Source of the DNA: Bdellovibrionales bacterium
GTDB lineage: Bacteria; Bdellovibrionota; Bdellovibrionia; Bdellovibrionales; UBA1609
Reading direction: 5' to 3'
NCBI GenBank assembly: GCA_028819305.1
Contig: JAPPLY010000088.1
Coordinates: 1-43,224, forward strand
Length of the DNA stretch: 43,224 nt
The translations under genes and the position numbers were made by a program. The notes beneath the pieces are model-generated. The model had not been told where the DNA came from. It saw only the letters and a list, made by a program, of their open reading frames with translations, and ran no database searches. Below, one piece after another: positions 9,654 through 18,972 of the stretch (the stretch's first letter is position 1; every line of letters begins with the position of its first letter).

Positions 9654-10478
9654 GTGTCACTCCACTTTTTTCTCCAGTCAAATAAAAAAATGACACTCAT
9701 TTTGCATGTCACAATTTTTATCATGCTTAATTGGAAATCTTTACTCTTATTTTGCCACATTCTGATTTGTCTTAAATTTTTAAGAACTTTTTTTCATAAT
9801 AGCTGGTTTCTTAATTTTTTATCTCCAATGGTCTGGAAAATCTGGTTCTTTTGCAACTTTTTACTGGTTTTTCTTATATCTCAAATACCCATCTCTTTTT
9901 TATTTTTTAAGATTCTTCTTTTATATACCCCCTTAATTTTTTCTTTTTTTCTGCAATCCACTCTGATTTTTATCTGGCAACAACAATGTTATATACAATT
10001 TGAGTTCTTCCTCAATACTCTAATTGCTCAAATTAAAATCGGCATCGGATTTCGACCGGCTTTTAAAATAGCGGCCTATACTCTACCTCAAAGGCATTTT
10101 CAAAATTATTTCATAGAGATATTAGATGCTATGACTTTCTCAAACACACATAGAACACTCTTTCTTTCTCCTTCTCTACAACAAATGATAGAAGAATTAA
10201 AAAGAGCTGACTCCTCCTCACAATGCCTAGATCACTTAAAGAACCTGCGTCATCATATTCACACTCGATCTATTTTCCGAAAAAAAGTGCAATCTGCTTT
10301 GTTACAGATCCACATTCAGTCTTTTGTTTTACTTATCCTCTATTCCGGCTTATTTATATTCATTTTTAATAAAACCGGCTTGAAATATATAAAAGTTCTT
10401 CTCCTTTCTTTATTTTTATTCGGTACGGGTTTGATGATTTTATCTCAACTGGGAAAAAAAATTAAATGGACTATCTAG
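9654..10478 (+). CDS. Putative membrane protein, TadB/type II secretion F-domain-like (divergent)
   Basis: Multiple TM segments flanking a helical region (LNTLIAQIKIGIGFRPAFKIAAYTLP) with the layout of a GspF/TadB domain; overlaps the next ORF. Homology not confirmed. Confidence 0.45.
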   Translation: MSLHFFLQSNKKMTLILHVTIFIMLNWKSLLLFCHILICLKFLRTFFHNSWFLNFLSPMVWKIWFFCNFLLVFLISQIPISFLFFKILLLYTPLIFSFFLQSTLIFIWQQQCYIQFEFFLNTLIAQIKIGIGFRPAFKIAAYTLPQRHFQNYFIEILDAMTFSNTHRTLFLSPSLQQMIEELKRADSSSQCLDHLKNLRHHIHTRSIFRKKVQSALLQIHIQSFVLLILYSGLFIFIFNKTGLKYIKVLLLSLFLFGTGLMILSQLGKKIKWTI

Positions 10479-10900
10479 CCCCTCCTTTGAACGCTGTGCT
10501 TCAAATTCAGCTAAAAATTAAAAGTGGTCTTTCTGTTCGATCGGCTATCCAATCTTATGTGAAGGATTTTCCTGATTGCTCCTTCGCCACACAAATAAAT
10601 CTTTGGCTGTTCTATCTGGAAACAGGAAAATCAGAAAGGTTCATGGCTTTCACAAAAAAAAGTTATAGAAAAATCTTAATTGATATTCTCCACCGGGGTC
10701 TCAAAGGGGAGCCTATACTTTGTATACTACAAGAGTTTGAAACAGAGTTAAAAAGAGTTGCCTTACAGGATTTAGAGCAACAGATTCAAAAATTGCCTTT
10801 TTTTTCTTTGATTCCGATTTTTTTATTTCAAGTGCCTGCCTTTTTTCTCCTTTTATTAGCTCCTTTATTAAGGGAGTTACAGGAACATCTTTACTTTTAG
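10466..10900 (+). CDS. Putative TadC/type II secretion F-domain-like small membrane protein
   Basis: LQIQLKIKSGLSVRSAIQSYVKDFPD...FETELKRVALQDLEQQIQKLPFFSLIPIFLFQVPAFFLLLLAPLL resembles the C-terminal half of an F domain; start overlaps upstream stop. Confidence 0.5.
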   Translation: MDYLAPPLNAVLQIQLKIKSGLSVRSAIQSYVKDFPDCSFATQINLWLFYLETGKSERFMAFTKKSYRKILIDILHRGLKGEPILCILQEFETELKRVALQDLEQQIQKLPFFSLIPIFLFQVPAFFLLLLAPLLRELQEHLYF

Positions 10901-10943
10901 AATGGCCCGAATTTTGCAATAATTTTCCGTATAGGAGATTTTT

Positions 10944-11387
10944 TTGACCCACCCAAAAAGATGGATATGGCTTGTCTATTTTGTTTTTACTCCGTTCACC
11001 TCCTCCCATGAACAATGGATGAGGGTGAATGATTTAAAAGAGTTTGAGGGGATTATAAAAAAACAAGAAAGACAAAAAGAACTCAAAACACTGTGTGTTT
11101 TACAGTTAGAAAAGAAGATCATCCCCCACTTCTGTTATGAGTGGCTGAAATATAAAAAACCGGAGCGGAGAGCCTCTTTCTTGCCCTATTTGAATGAAAA
11201 GTGCCAAGAATTTTCTACATCTTTAAAAAACTCTCAAAAAATAAAAGAAATATTACAAAAAAAACACCACTTAAACTCTTTTTGCTATAAAGCCGTACAT
11301 AAGCAAAAAAAAAGAATAGAATACCAATTAAGAGATCAAAAACCCTCCCATATACTTCGATGGTATTTTACAGAGGAAGAGTTTTGA
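10944..11387 (+). CDS. Hypothetical protein with N-terminal hydrophobic/signal-like segment
   Basis: Same strand and tight spacing in the 9654-12764 cluster; TTG-type start in ORF track; no recognised domain. Confidence 0.5.
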   Translation: MTHPKRWIWLVYFVFTPFTSSHEQWMRVNDLKEFEGIIKKQERQKELKTLCVLQLEKKIIPHFCYEWLKYKKPERRASFLPYLNEKCQEFSTSLKNSQKIKEILQKKHHLNSFCYKAVHKQKKRIEYQLRDQKPSHILRWYFTEEEF

Positions 11388-11417
11388 CTTTCTTGTTATT
11401 TTATTTAAAAACAAGTC

Positions 11418-12764
11418 ATGCTTTATCACTTTGCCTCTTCTGTTCACACTTATGAAGTACAAGAGATTTTAGGAGAAAGTCATACGAGCTTGGTTTACCT
11501 GGCTCAACGTCTTGATAAAGATCTGAAAATCAGACAAGCCTTAATTATTAAACAGTTTAAACAAAAACAAAGCCCTCTCCTAACTTTACAGCTGGAATCC
11601 TTACTAAGAGCTAGACATAGTCCTCATTTAGTAAAGGCGCTTTTTTTTGAAAAATTTAGATCCTATCCAGCTTTAATTTTAGAATACATCTGTAGTGTTA
11701 ATCTAAAACAATTAATGACACAAACAAAACTCAGCCAAAATGAAATAAGAGGGCTTTGCGCCCAGGTTTTAACTGGTTTAGAAGAGTTAAAAAAAAATGA
11801 CCTAGCTCATGGAGATTTAAGCCCTTCTAATATTTTAATAGACACGAAAGGACAAGTGTATCTTACAGACTATGGCCTGGCTAATTACCAAAACGGCGCC
11901 TGTTATGGCACAAAACCCTTTATCGCTCCTGAGATTTACAAAGGGAGGCGAGGGTGTTTTCAATCTGACCTTTTTTCTTTAGGTGTTTTAGAAAAAGTTT
12001 TAAAAGGGCGTTTTACGGAAGAGGAACTGGCTTCTATGGAAAGTAAGCATTTTATCTGTAAAGAAGACCCCCTTCTCGATCCTCACCCTCAAAAAAGAAA
12101 TATACCGCACCGGTATGGAAATGGTGAACTCCGCGCTCTGCCCCTCCCTCAGAAGAAGCTTACAGAAACCACAAAGAGCAAACCAGATCAGAATAACAAA
12201 GCTTTTTCCCCTCTTTCTTACAGTAGCTGTGCTTCCTTAGGTAATAAAGTGCAGCAGATCTTATTTATAAAAAACCATTTCAGCCAGAAAGCTCTTCCTC
12301 CTTCTTCTTTTATACCGCACCGGAGAAATTACACCCTTCAGAACTTTTTTTCTCAGGGAAGAAAAAAAGAGAGGACCAACGGAAAACGGAGGCCCCCCTT
12401 TCGCGAGCAGCTCGGGAATCAAGTGAATAGGTATTTTTTTTCCCGCATAAAAAAATATGCTCTCCCTTGTTATCACCCATTTCTTATAGGAGTTTTATTT
12501 TTTCTTTTTTTATTCACAACTAACCCTTTTATCTCCTATGGAAAATACATCCCCCCTAAAGAACCGGCTAAAGTGCTTATCCGCACTCAGAAATGGGTGT
12601 ACATACAGCTGGCCGGGTTTGAAGGTTATACCCCGATCACTTTCTTTCTTAAAAAAGAGGGCACTTATCAGTTAAAATGGAAAAAACAAAATAAAAATGG
12701 ATTAAAGTATATTTATTTAAAACCGGGACAAGAAGTTTTTTTAACAGATCAGGACTTTCTATAA
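11418..12764 (+). CDS. Ser/Thr protein kinase with C-terminal TM and PEGA-like tail
   Basis: YEVQEILGESHTSLVYLAQ, ALIIKQF, HGDLSPSNILI, YLTDYGLANY, GTKPFIAPEIY, SDLFSLGVL; TM PFLIGVLFFLFLFTTNPF; tail KVLIRTQKWVYIQLAGFEGYTPITFFLKKEG. Confidence 0.8.
   Translation: MLYHFASSVHTYEVQEILGESHTSLVYLAQRLDKDLKIRQALIIKQFKQKQSPLLTLQLESLLRARHSPHLVKALFFEKFRSYPALILEYICSVNLKQLMTQTKLSQNEIRGLCAQVLTGLEELKKNDLAHGDLSPSNILIDTKGQVYLTDYGLANYQNGACYGTKPFIAPEIYKGRRGCFQSDLFSLGVLEKVLKGRFTEEELASMESKHFICKEDPLLDPHPQKRNIPHRYGNGELRALPLPQKKLTETTKSKPDQNNKAFSPLSYSSCASLGNKVQQILFIKNHFSQKALPPSSFIPHRRNYTLQNFFSQGRKKERTNGKRRPPFREQLGNQVNRYFFSRIKKYALPCYHPFLIGVLFFLFLFTTNPFISYGKYIPPKEPAKVLIRTQKWVYIQLAGFEGYTPITFFLKKEGTYQLKWKKQNKNGLKYIYLKPGQEVFLTDQDFL
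12099..12190. repeat. Repeat family A copy inside the kinase CDS (copy 1)
   Basis: ATACCGCACCGGTATGGAAATGG...CAGAAGAAGCTTACAGAAACCACAAA; 22 nt (12150-12171) identical to 35918-35939. Confidence 0.8.
12310..12425. repeat. Repeat family A copy inside the kinase CDS (copy 2)
   Basis: TATACCGCACCGGAGAAATTACACCCTTCAGAACTTTTTTTCTCAGGGAAGAAAAAAAGAGAGGACCAACGGAAAACGG..CCCCCCTTTCGCGAGCAG; same modular order as 40228-40340 and 18729-18815. Confidence 0.75.
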
Positions 12765-12808
12765 AAGAGCTTGATCTTGCCACACAGGATGCCTAAGGAA
12801 AAATAGAC

Positions 12809-13642
12809 ATGAACCAAATAAAAGCCTTCCTCTTTGGATTGATTCAGGGATTTTCTGAATTTTTACCCATTTCTAGTTCTGGACATCTCGTTTTACTTCG
12901 CACTTTTTTCGACATAAAAGACTTTAATTTATTATTTATTTTAGTTTTACACCTGGGAACACTCACCGCTATTCTCAGCTATTATAGAAAGGAACTGCTA
13001 AATATCTTACAACATTTTTTTTTAAAGCCTTTTTCTTTTTCAGGACCAGGAAGAGTGGTTCTTCTTATTATGTGGGCCACTTTACCGGGTATAACAGGGG
13101 CCTTCTTACTCAGCTCTTTAGTAAAAAAAAGCTTACTTCATCCAACTTGGACAGGTTGGGGTTTTATTCTGACAGCCACCTGTCTTTTTTTTACAAGTAA
13201 GAAACTTATTAAAAAAAAGCCCCATCAAAACTCTTTCTCTTTATTCAACTCTATTGAAAATTGGAATCAATTTTCTTTCTCTACGGCCTTTTTAGTGGGT
13301 TTAGCTCAGACCTTTGCCTTTTTTCCTGGTATGAGCCGCTCTGGCTGGACTATCGCCGTGGCTTTATTTCTAGGATGTTCTCAACACCAAGCGGCCTGTT
13401 TTAGTTTCTTATTAGCTATCCCGGCCATTTTAGGTGGAACTTTATTTGAGTTTTTTAACACCCCTTTACCGGATCGTTTTTCTTTTTTTAATTTATCCAT
13501 CGCTTTTCTCAGCGCCTGGTTTTTTGGATACATAGCCCTTAAATGGCTTATACATTCTTTACAAAAAGCTCTCTTTCCTTTTTTCTCCTTTTACCTGTGG
13601 CCTTTAGGAGTTTTTATCATCTGCAAACATTTTTTCTTTTAA
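12809..13642 (+). CDS. uppP: Undecaprenyl-diphosphatase
   Basis: AFLFGLIQGFSEFLPISSSGHLVLL and FFPGMSRSGWTIAVALFLGCSQHQAACFSFLLAIPAILG. Confidence 0.95.
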   Translation: MNQIKAFLFGLIQGFSEFLPISSSGHLVLLRTFFDIKDFNLLFILVLHLGTLTAILSYYRKELLNILQHFFLKPFSFSGPGRVVLLIMWATLPGITGAFLLSSLVKKSLLHPTWTGWGFILTATCLFFTSKKLIKKKPHQNSFSLFNSIENWNQFSFSTAFLVGLAQTFAFFPGMSRSGWTIAVALFLGCSQHQAACFSFLLAIPAILGGTLFEFFNTPLPDRFSFFNLSIAFLSAWFFGYIALKWLIHSLQKALFPFFSFYLWPLGVFIICKHFFF

Positions 13643-13744
13643 AAAAACAAATAAATTGATTTTAGATAATATAAAGAAATAGGCTAGACCAAAAAAGAAA
13701 AACCGATTAAAATTCTTTTTTACGTTTTTAAAGCAAAATATAAG

Positions 13745-13907
13745 GAACGGGTATAGAAAAAAGAAGGTTCATAGCCCCTTTCTCTCCCTCTTTCCTGGGG
13801 GAACAGAAGAAACGACCAGAAAACCCAGTTCACACGAAAACAGGGACCCGCCCTCCTAAAAACGGGAACCTATTTGCAGAGGCGGAGACCGAATCGGACG
13901 GATATAA
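13745..13907. repeat. Repeat family A, long intergenic copy
   Basis: GGGTATAGAAAA...TTCCTGGGGGAACAGAAGAAACGACCAGAAAACCCAG...ACCGAATCGGACGGATATAAC; shares AGAAACGACCAGAAAACC with nadE and GGACGGATATAAC with about 40433-40446. Confidence 0.8.
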
Positions 13908-13908
13908 C

Positions 13909-15087
13909 ATGAAAATAAATAAGTTAAAGAGCAAAGCCTTTTCCACTAAAGCTATTCATGCCGGACAAGAGCCTGATCCAAGCACAGGGGCGGTCATGAC
14001 TCCTATTACTCTTTCCTCCACTTATGCTCAAAAAGCTCCAGGAAAGCACAAAGGTTACGAATATTCCCGGGTTTCCAATCCCACCCGTAAAGCTTTGGAA
14101 CATTGCATAAGCGCCCTAGAAGAAGGATCTTTCTCGTTTGCTTGCGCTTCCGGCGTAGCTGCCAGTTCTTTAATTTTTGAAATTCTAAAACCAGGAGATT
14201 TATTAGTAGCCGAAGAGGATTTATATGGAGGAAGTTTAAGGATATTGACAAAAATTTTAAAACCCCGAGGTATTTCTATTCATTTAATGGATTTATCAAA
14301 GGAAGATAATATTTTTAAAATTCCTAAAAAAGCAAAAATGATTTGGCTAGAAAGCCCCACAAACCCTTTAATGAAATTAATTGATATAAAGAAAGTAAGT
14401 GCCGTAGCAAAGAAAAACAAAAGCTTACTTGTTGTAGATAACACCTTTATGAGTCCTTTTTTTCAAAAGCCTCTCCTTTTAGGGGCGGATATTGTATTAC
14501 ATTCTGCTACTAAATATTTAAGTGGGCATTCCGATATTGTGGCTGGTGTGATTACGACCCATTGTCCTGATCTGGCAGAGTCCCTTGCTTTTTGGAGTAA
14601 ATCTCTGGGTCCTGTCTTATCTCCATTTGATTCTTATCTTTTATTAAGAAGCCTTAAAACATTAGCTATTCGCATGAAAGCACATGAGCAAAATGCTTTG
14701 GAGTTAGCTCTTTTTTTAGAGAAACAAAAAAGAGTCAAAAAAGTTTTATATCCTGGTTTGAAATCTCACCCACAACATCAATTAGCTTTAAAACAGATGT
14801 CCGGTTTCGGAGGTATGATAAGCTTTTACTTGAAAGGGGGGAAAAAAGAGGTATTTGAGTGCCTAAGTCGCTTTCAAATATTTACTCTAGCAGAAAGTCT
14901 AGGTGGAGTGGAATCTTTAGTGGAACACCCGGCCAGTATGACCCATGCAGCTTCCCCTCATCCGCCATCCGAATCCCTCATCCGTATCAGCACAGGGATT
15001 GAAGATGTAAAGGATTTAAAGTCGGACTTTTTACAAGCTCTTAAATCAAAAAAACCTTTTAAAAGGCAAGAAAACAAGGCTCGGTAG
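13909..15087 (+). CDS. Cys/Met metabolism PLP-dependent enzyme (cystathionine gamma-synthase/lyase family)
   Basis: TKAIHAGQEPDPSTGAVMTPITLSSTYAQ, YEYSRVSNPTRKALE, VDNTFMSPFFQKPL, PLP-Lys motif HSATKYLSGHSDIVAG. Confidence 0.93.
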   Translation: MKINKLKSKAFSTKAIHAGQEPDPSTGAVMTPITLSSTYAQKAPGKHKGYEYSRVSNPTRKALEHCISALEEGSFSFACASGVAASSLIFEILKPGDLLVAEEDLYGGSLRILTKILKPRGISIHLMDLSKEDNIFKIPKKAKMIWLESPTNPLMKLIDIKKVSAVAKKNKSLLVVDNTFMSPFFQKPLLLGADIVLHSATKYLSGHSDIVAGVITTHCPDLAESLAFWSKSLGPVLSPFDSYLLLRSLKTLAIRMKAHEQNALELALFLEKQKRVKKVLYPGLKSHPQHQLALKQMSGFGGMISFYLKGGKKEVFECLSRFQIFTLAESLGGVESLVEHPASMTHAASPHPPSESLIRISTGIEDVKDLKSDFLQALKSKKPFKRQENKAR

Positions 15088-15150
15088 CTCAGTCGGTAGA
15101 GCAGGAGACTGAAAATCTCTGTGTCGGCGGTTCAATTCCGTCCCGAGCCA
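15078..15150 (+). tRNA. tRNA-Phe (anticodon GAA)
   Basis: GGCTCGG acceptor pairs with CCGAGCC; D arm GCTC..GAGC; anticodon stem GGAGA/TCTCT around CTGAAAA; T arm GGCGG-TTCAATT-CCGTC. CCA not encoded. Confidence 0.95.
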
Positions 15151-15394
15151 CATTTTTTACTCGGTCCTGAAAAAAAGGGGGTCTTAAGAGACTCCCTTTC
15201 CATTGGAGAAGAAAAGAGCTGAATAGAGACCCAAAACCGAACAAATACAATAAAAATATATAAAGTGTCTAAAGTTTAAACAGATAAATTACGATAATAT
15301 ACAAGTTAAGAAAATTAAATGTGATTTTTTATCCCCCAAAAAATTCATTCTTCCAAAAATGAAGTCTGAAAAAGAGATAAAAAAGGAGATTATT

Positions 15395-16984
15395 ATGATT
15401 AATTGGAATGATTTACAAAATCTGCACATTATAAGACAAACAAAAAATATTATTCATCGCTGGTGGAAAGTAGATCTATTAATTATAGATGAAAAAAACC
15501 TTTTAAACTATTCTGCCCATAAAGAAAAACTCCTGTTTCAAAACCCTTTGACAAAAGCTCTTTTTCAAAAAGAAGCTTTACAAGACTCCTTTTTTAAAAC
15601 CCTTCTTTTTATTCACAAGCAAAACTCACAAAATACAGGTCCCTTTCTGGAAAAATGGCCTGAAACAGGCTTAAATTTGTTTATCTCCCCCATTCAAAGC
15701 TGCTCTCATACGACCGGTTTTGTTGTAGCTATTGGATTTTTAATGGAAGCGGACTCTGAACTACTGTCCCAAAAAGTAAAAGATGTAAAAGAGCTTTGGC
15801 CTAAGATGGGTTTTTCCCAGGAATGGTCTATACAACATGAATCCTTTATTCCTCACATCCCCCCTCAGGACAAAAATCATTTTATAGATCTTATGCAACT
15901 AGCAGCTAAAGAAATTGCCGATATTCAAAATGAATTTATAGAAAAGAAACAAACCATAAATGAATTACCAAAATCCCATAATCCTTCCTACGGACACATG
16001 GTAGGCAAATCCCCCGTTATGCAAAAATTATATAATTTACTGGATAAGATAAAACACTCTCACAACATTATTCTAATTCAAGGGGAAAATGGAACGGGAA
16101 AAGAATTAATTGCCAAATCCATTCACTTTAATTCTCCTAGAAAAAATCAAGCCTTTATCATTCAAAACTGCTCCGCTCTAAACGACAATCTTTTAGAGTC
16201 AGAATTATTCGGCCATGTAAAAGGTTCTTTTACGGGAGCTTACAAAGACAAAAAAGGGCTATTTGAACTGGCAGATATGGGCACTTTTTTCTTAGATGAA
16301 GTGGGAGACACATCCCCCTCTATGCAAGTCAAACTTTTAAGAGTCATTCAAGAAGGCACCTTTTTTCCAGTGGGAGGCATAGAAACTAAAAAAGTGGATG
16401 TCCGTATTATTGCCGCGACCAATAAAAATCTTAAAAAGATGGTAGCCGAAGGCACTTTTCGTGAAGACTTATATTATCGTTTAAATGTTATCAATATACA
16501 AGTACCACCTTTAAGAGAGAGAGAGGAAGATATTACCTTCTTAGCCGAGTTTTTTATCAACCAATTCAGCCAACAAGTAAAAGTTTTCACTAAAAAAGCT
16601 TTAGAAAAATTAACTAAGTACCATTGGCCTGGAAATGTGAGAGAACTACAAAACGAAGCAGAAAGACTAGCGGTCTTCACCGGTAATGATGTCTATATTA
16701 AAGAAGAATCTTTATCCGATAAAATCAGAAATAAAGATAGTGATTCTCAAGTTATTTCTTTATTAAACACAAGTCATAACGGAAAAGTTATGAAGAAGGC
16801 TATTGCTCAACTGGAGCGTCAAATGATTGCCCAATGTTTAAAACAAGAGGGTTGGAACAAAACTAAAGTAGCTAAAAAGCTGGGTATCTCCCGGGCGGCT
16901 TTAGTTTCCAAAGTAAAGGATTACAAACTGGAAAAAAGAGCTTTAAAAAACCCCCTTCTTTTAAGAAAAAAAACCGGCGTATAA
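15395..16984 (+). CDS. Sigma-54-dependent transcriptional activator with novel N-terminal sensory region and Fis-type HTH
   Basis: GENGTGKELIAKSIHFNSPRK, GSFTGAYKDKKGLFELAD (GAFTGA loop), FLDEVGDTSPSMQVKLLRVIQEG, C-terminal WNKTKVAKKLGISRAALVSKVKDYKL. RBS AAAAGGAGAT before ATG 15395; ORF extends to 15359. Confidence 0.92.
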   Translation: MINWNDLQNLHIIRQTKNIIHRWWKVDLLIIDEKNLLNYSAHKEKLLFQNPLTKALFQKEALQDSFFKTLLFIHKQNSQNTGPFLEKWPETGLNLFISPIQSCSHTTGFVVAIGFLMEADSELLSQKVKDVKELWPKMGFSQEWSIQHESFIPHIPPQDKNHFIDLMQLAAKEIADIQNEFIEKKQTINELPKSHNPSYGHMVGKSPVMQKLYNLLDKIKHSHNIILIQGENGTGKELIAKSIHFNSPRKNQAFIIQNCSALNDNLLESELFGHVKGSFTGAYKDKKGLFELADMGTFFLDEVGDTSPSMQVKLLRVIQEGTFFPVGGIETKKVDVRIIAATNKNLKKMVAEGTFREDLYYRLNVINIQVPPLREREEDITFLAEFFINQFSQQVKVFTKKALEKLTKYHWPGNVRELQNEAERLAVFTGNDVYIKEESLSDKIRNKDSDSQVISLLNTSHNGKVMKKAIAQLERQMIAQCLKQEGWNKTKVAKKLGISRAALVSKVKDYKLEKRALKNPLLLRKKTGV

Positions 16985-17029
16985 TAGACATTCTCCGTTG
17001 GGTATAACAAAGATCTGTTTTATCAAGAG

Positions 17030-18097
17030 TTATAAAGTTCGGTTTTTAAACTGAGTAATATGTTCATATACAGCTAAGCTGGTTACTTTAAGAGCATTAG
17101 CTACAGGGATACTGATAATCATACCCAAGATTCCCATAAACTGACCCCCTAAAATAATCAATAAAACGACAGTGACGGGATGAAGGTTCACAATTCTGGC
17201 TACTAAAATAGGAACTAAAATACCCGCATCAATAAATTGAGCTATCAAATACACCCCTATTACTAAAGACAGATCCCATGCTTGATAACCATTTAATAAA
17301 GCAATAATCACAGCCGGCACACCACCAATAATAGGACCTATATAAGGAATCAAATTAGTAATAGCGGCAAATCCCCCTAATAAAAAAGCAAACGGAAAAG
17401 AGATAAGAGTTAAACCTAAAAAAGTAACCAGTCCCACAATAAAAGCTTCTAAAAACCGGGCACGTATAAATTGTCCTAACTGTTGATTAATTTGATATTG
17501 AAGATTTAAGACCATTTCAAAAACACTATTGGGCACCAACATCATAAAACGTTTAGATATTTTTTGACTATCCTTTAACATAAAGAAAGCTAAAAAAGGG
17601 GCTAATAACATGACACTCAAGGCTTGTAACAGAATAGAAGGCAGGTCTTTTAAAATCACCTGACTAAAATACAGTATCTGGTCTTTACTTTTGTTCTGTA
17701 AATGTACCTCTATTCCCAACCAGCTTTTTATTTTTAACTCCGCTGCTTCAATAAGGTTTAACAAACCTTCTGAGTAACGCGGCCACTCCGCTTGAAGATT
17801 ATTCACTTGCTGAGAAATTAAAGGAAAAGTCCATATTCCTAATAATCCAATTAAACTTATCCCTGTTAAGAATATAAAAATTAAAGCCATATTATAACTT
17901 AAACCCGCTCTTTCCAAAGGGGCTATGAGGGGACGAGCTAAATAGCTAATGACAAAAGCTAAAAGAAAAGAAATAAACAAATTATTTATTAAAAACAGGA
18001 CACTGCCAAGAACCGTCAAGAGACCCACAAAAACCAGAAGTTTTATAATATTGATTCGCTTTAGTCTTATTTTTTGTTCTGAAGTTAAGGACAACAT
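17030..18097 (-). CDS. AI-2E family transporter (PerM/YdiK-like)
   Basis: Multi-TM protein; FAAITNLIPYIGPIIGGVPAVIIALL and IDAGILVPILVARIVNLHPVTVVLLIILGGQFMGILGMIISIPVANALK. Confidence 0.92.
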   Translation of the reverse strand: MLSLTSEQKIRLKRINIIKLLVFVGLLTVLGSVLFLINNLFISFLLAFVISYLARPLIAPLERAGLSYNMALIFIFLTGISLIGLLGIWTFPLISQQVNNLQAEWPRYSEGLLNLIEAAELKIKSWLGIEVHLQNKSKDQILYFSQVILKDLPSILLQALSVMLLAPFLAFFMLKDSQKISKRFMMLVPNSVFEMVLNLQYQINQQLGQFIRARFLEAFIVGLVTFLGLTLISFPFAFLLGGFAAITNLIPYIGPIIGGVPAVIIALLNGYQAWDLSLVIGVYLIAQFIDAGILVPILVARIVNLHPVTVVLLIILGGQFMGILGMIISIPVANALKVTSLAVYEHITQFKNRTL

Positions 18098-18164
18098 ATT
18101 ATTTTTCTATATATATATAAAAGCTTTAAATTTTTAACTTAAACTAATAAAAACACCTTTTACT

Positions 18165-18671
18165 TTAATGATTCCTTGTTTGCTTAAATTGAGAAAGTTT
18201 TTCTCCCGCTTTTTGGAGGCGCTCTCCTAAAATTTCCGTCAGTTTCATTAAAATACGTATACCGGTAGAAGGATTCTTTTCAATGAGATTTAACAAGTCG
18301 GGGCGGAAAAAACCTAACAGTTTAGATTCTTCCGTAGCTTGAGCAGAAACATGATGATACCCCTCTTCCCTAGCCAGACATAGCTCACCAAAAAAATCCC
18401 CTGCCTTTAATTGAGAAATAACTGTTGATTCCCCACCTTGAGAGGCTCCATGTAAAATACCTACTTTACCACTAATAATAATATACATTCCCAGCCCTTT
18501 TCCCTCTTGAAAAATAAATTCCCCTGGAATAAAAGAACGGCGATGGACCATATGACTCAATATTCTTAATTCCTTTTTACTTAAGTCCTCAAATAAAGGG
18601 TTTTCCTTTAGAATCATTTCCACACTTTTTTCTTCTGTTTTAAAAAAGTTCTTCCACAAAAAATCAATCAT
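18165..18671 (-). CDS. Cyclic nucleotide-binding domain protein
   Basis: FEDLSKKELRILSHMVHRRSFIPGEFIFQEGKGLGMYIIISGKVGIL...LKAGDFFGELCLAREEGYHHVSAQATEESKLLGF. Confidence 0.88.
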   Translation of the reverse strand: MIDFLWKNFFKTEEKSVEMILKENPLFEDLSKKELRILSHMVHRRSFIPGEFIFQEGKGLGMYIIISGKVGILHGASQGGESTVISQLKAGDFFGELCLAREEGYHHVSAQATEESKLLGFFRPDLLNLIEKNPSTGIRILMKLTEILGERLQKAGEKLSQFKQTRNH

Positions 18672-18728
18672 TATTGTTTTTCCTTTTTTAGGCTCGCAAA
18701 GAGCAGTAAAAGAGGGCTTTTTTACCCC

Positions 18729-18815
18729 TTATACCACACCGATATGGAAAAAAGTCCCCTTCAGAGCTTTTTTCCCTTTGGAAGACCAATAAAGAGACGA
18801 CCAGATAGGTATAAA
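18729..18815. repeat. Repeat family A, intergenic copy
   Basis: TATACCACACCGATATGGAAAAAAGTCCCCTTCAGAGCTTTTTTCCCTTTGGAAGACCAATAAAGAGACGACCAGATAGG. Confidence 0.7.
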
Positions 18816-18972
18816 GTATTTCCTTTTTGCTGTTTTTATAAGCCTAGGATAACAAACACACTTATTTCAATATTTTTTTTATATTTTTAGGAATAGGGTC
18901 TTTAAAAAAACTGTTTTAATTTTATTTTCAGTTTACCAATCGAAACCTTTTGGATGTAAAGAACAATAACTC

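Noticed and set aside
12261-12476. Kinase gene considered as a pseudogene because of its odd linker
   Set aside because: Frame remains open throughout with intact catalytic motifs and a coherent TM + tail; insertion is in-frame.
15170-15203. Hairpin after tRNA-Phe (AAAGGGGGTCTTAAGAGACTCCCTTT) as terminator
   Set aside because: Stem is imperfect and not followed by a clear U-run on the plus strand; left uncalled.
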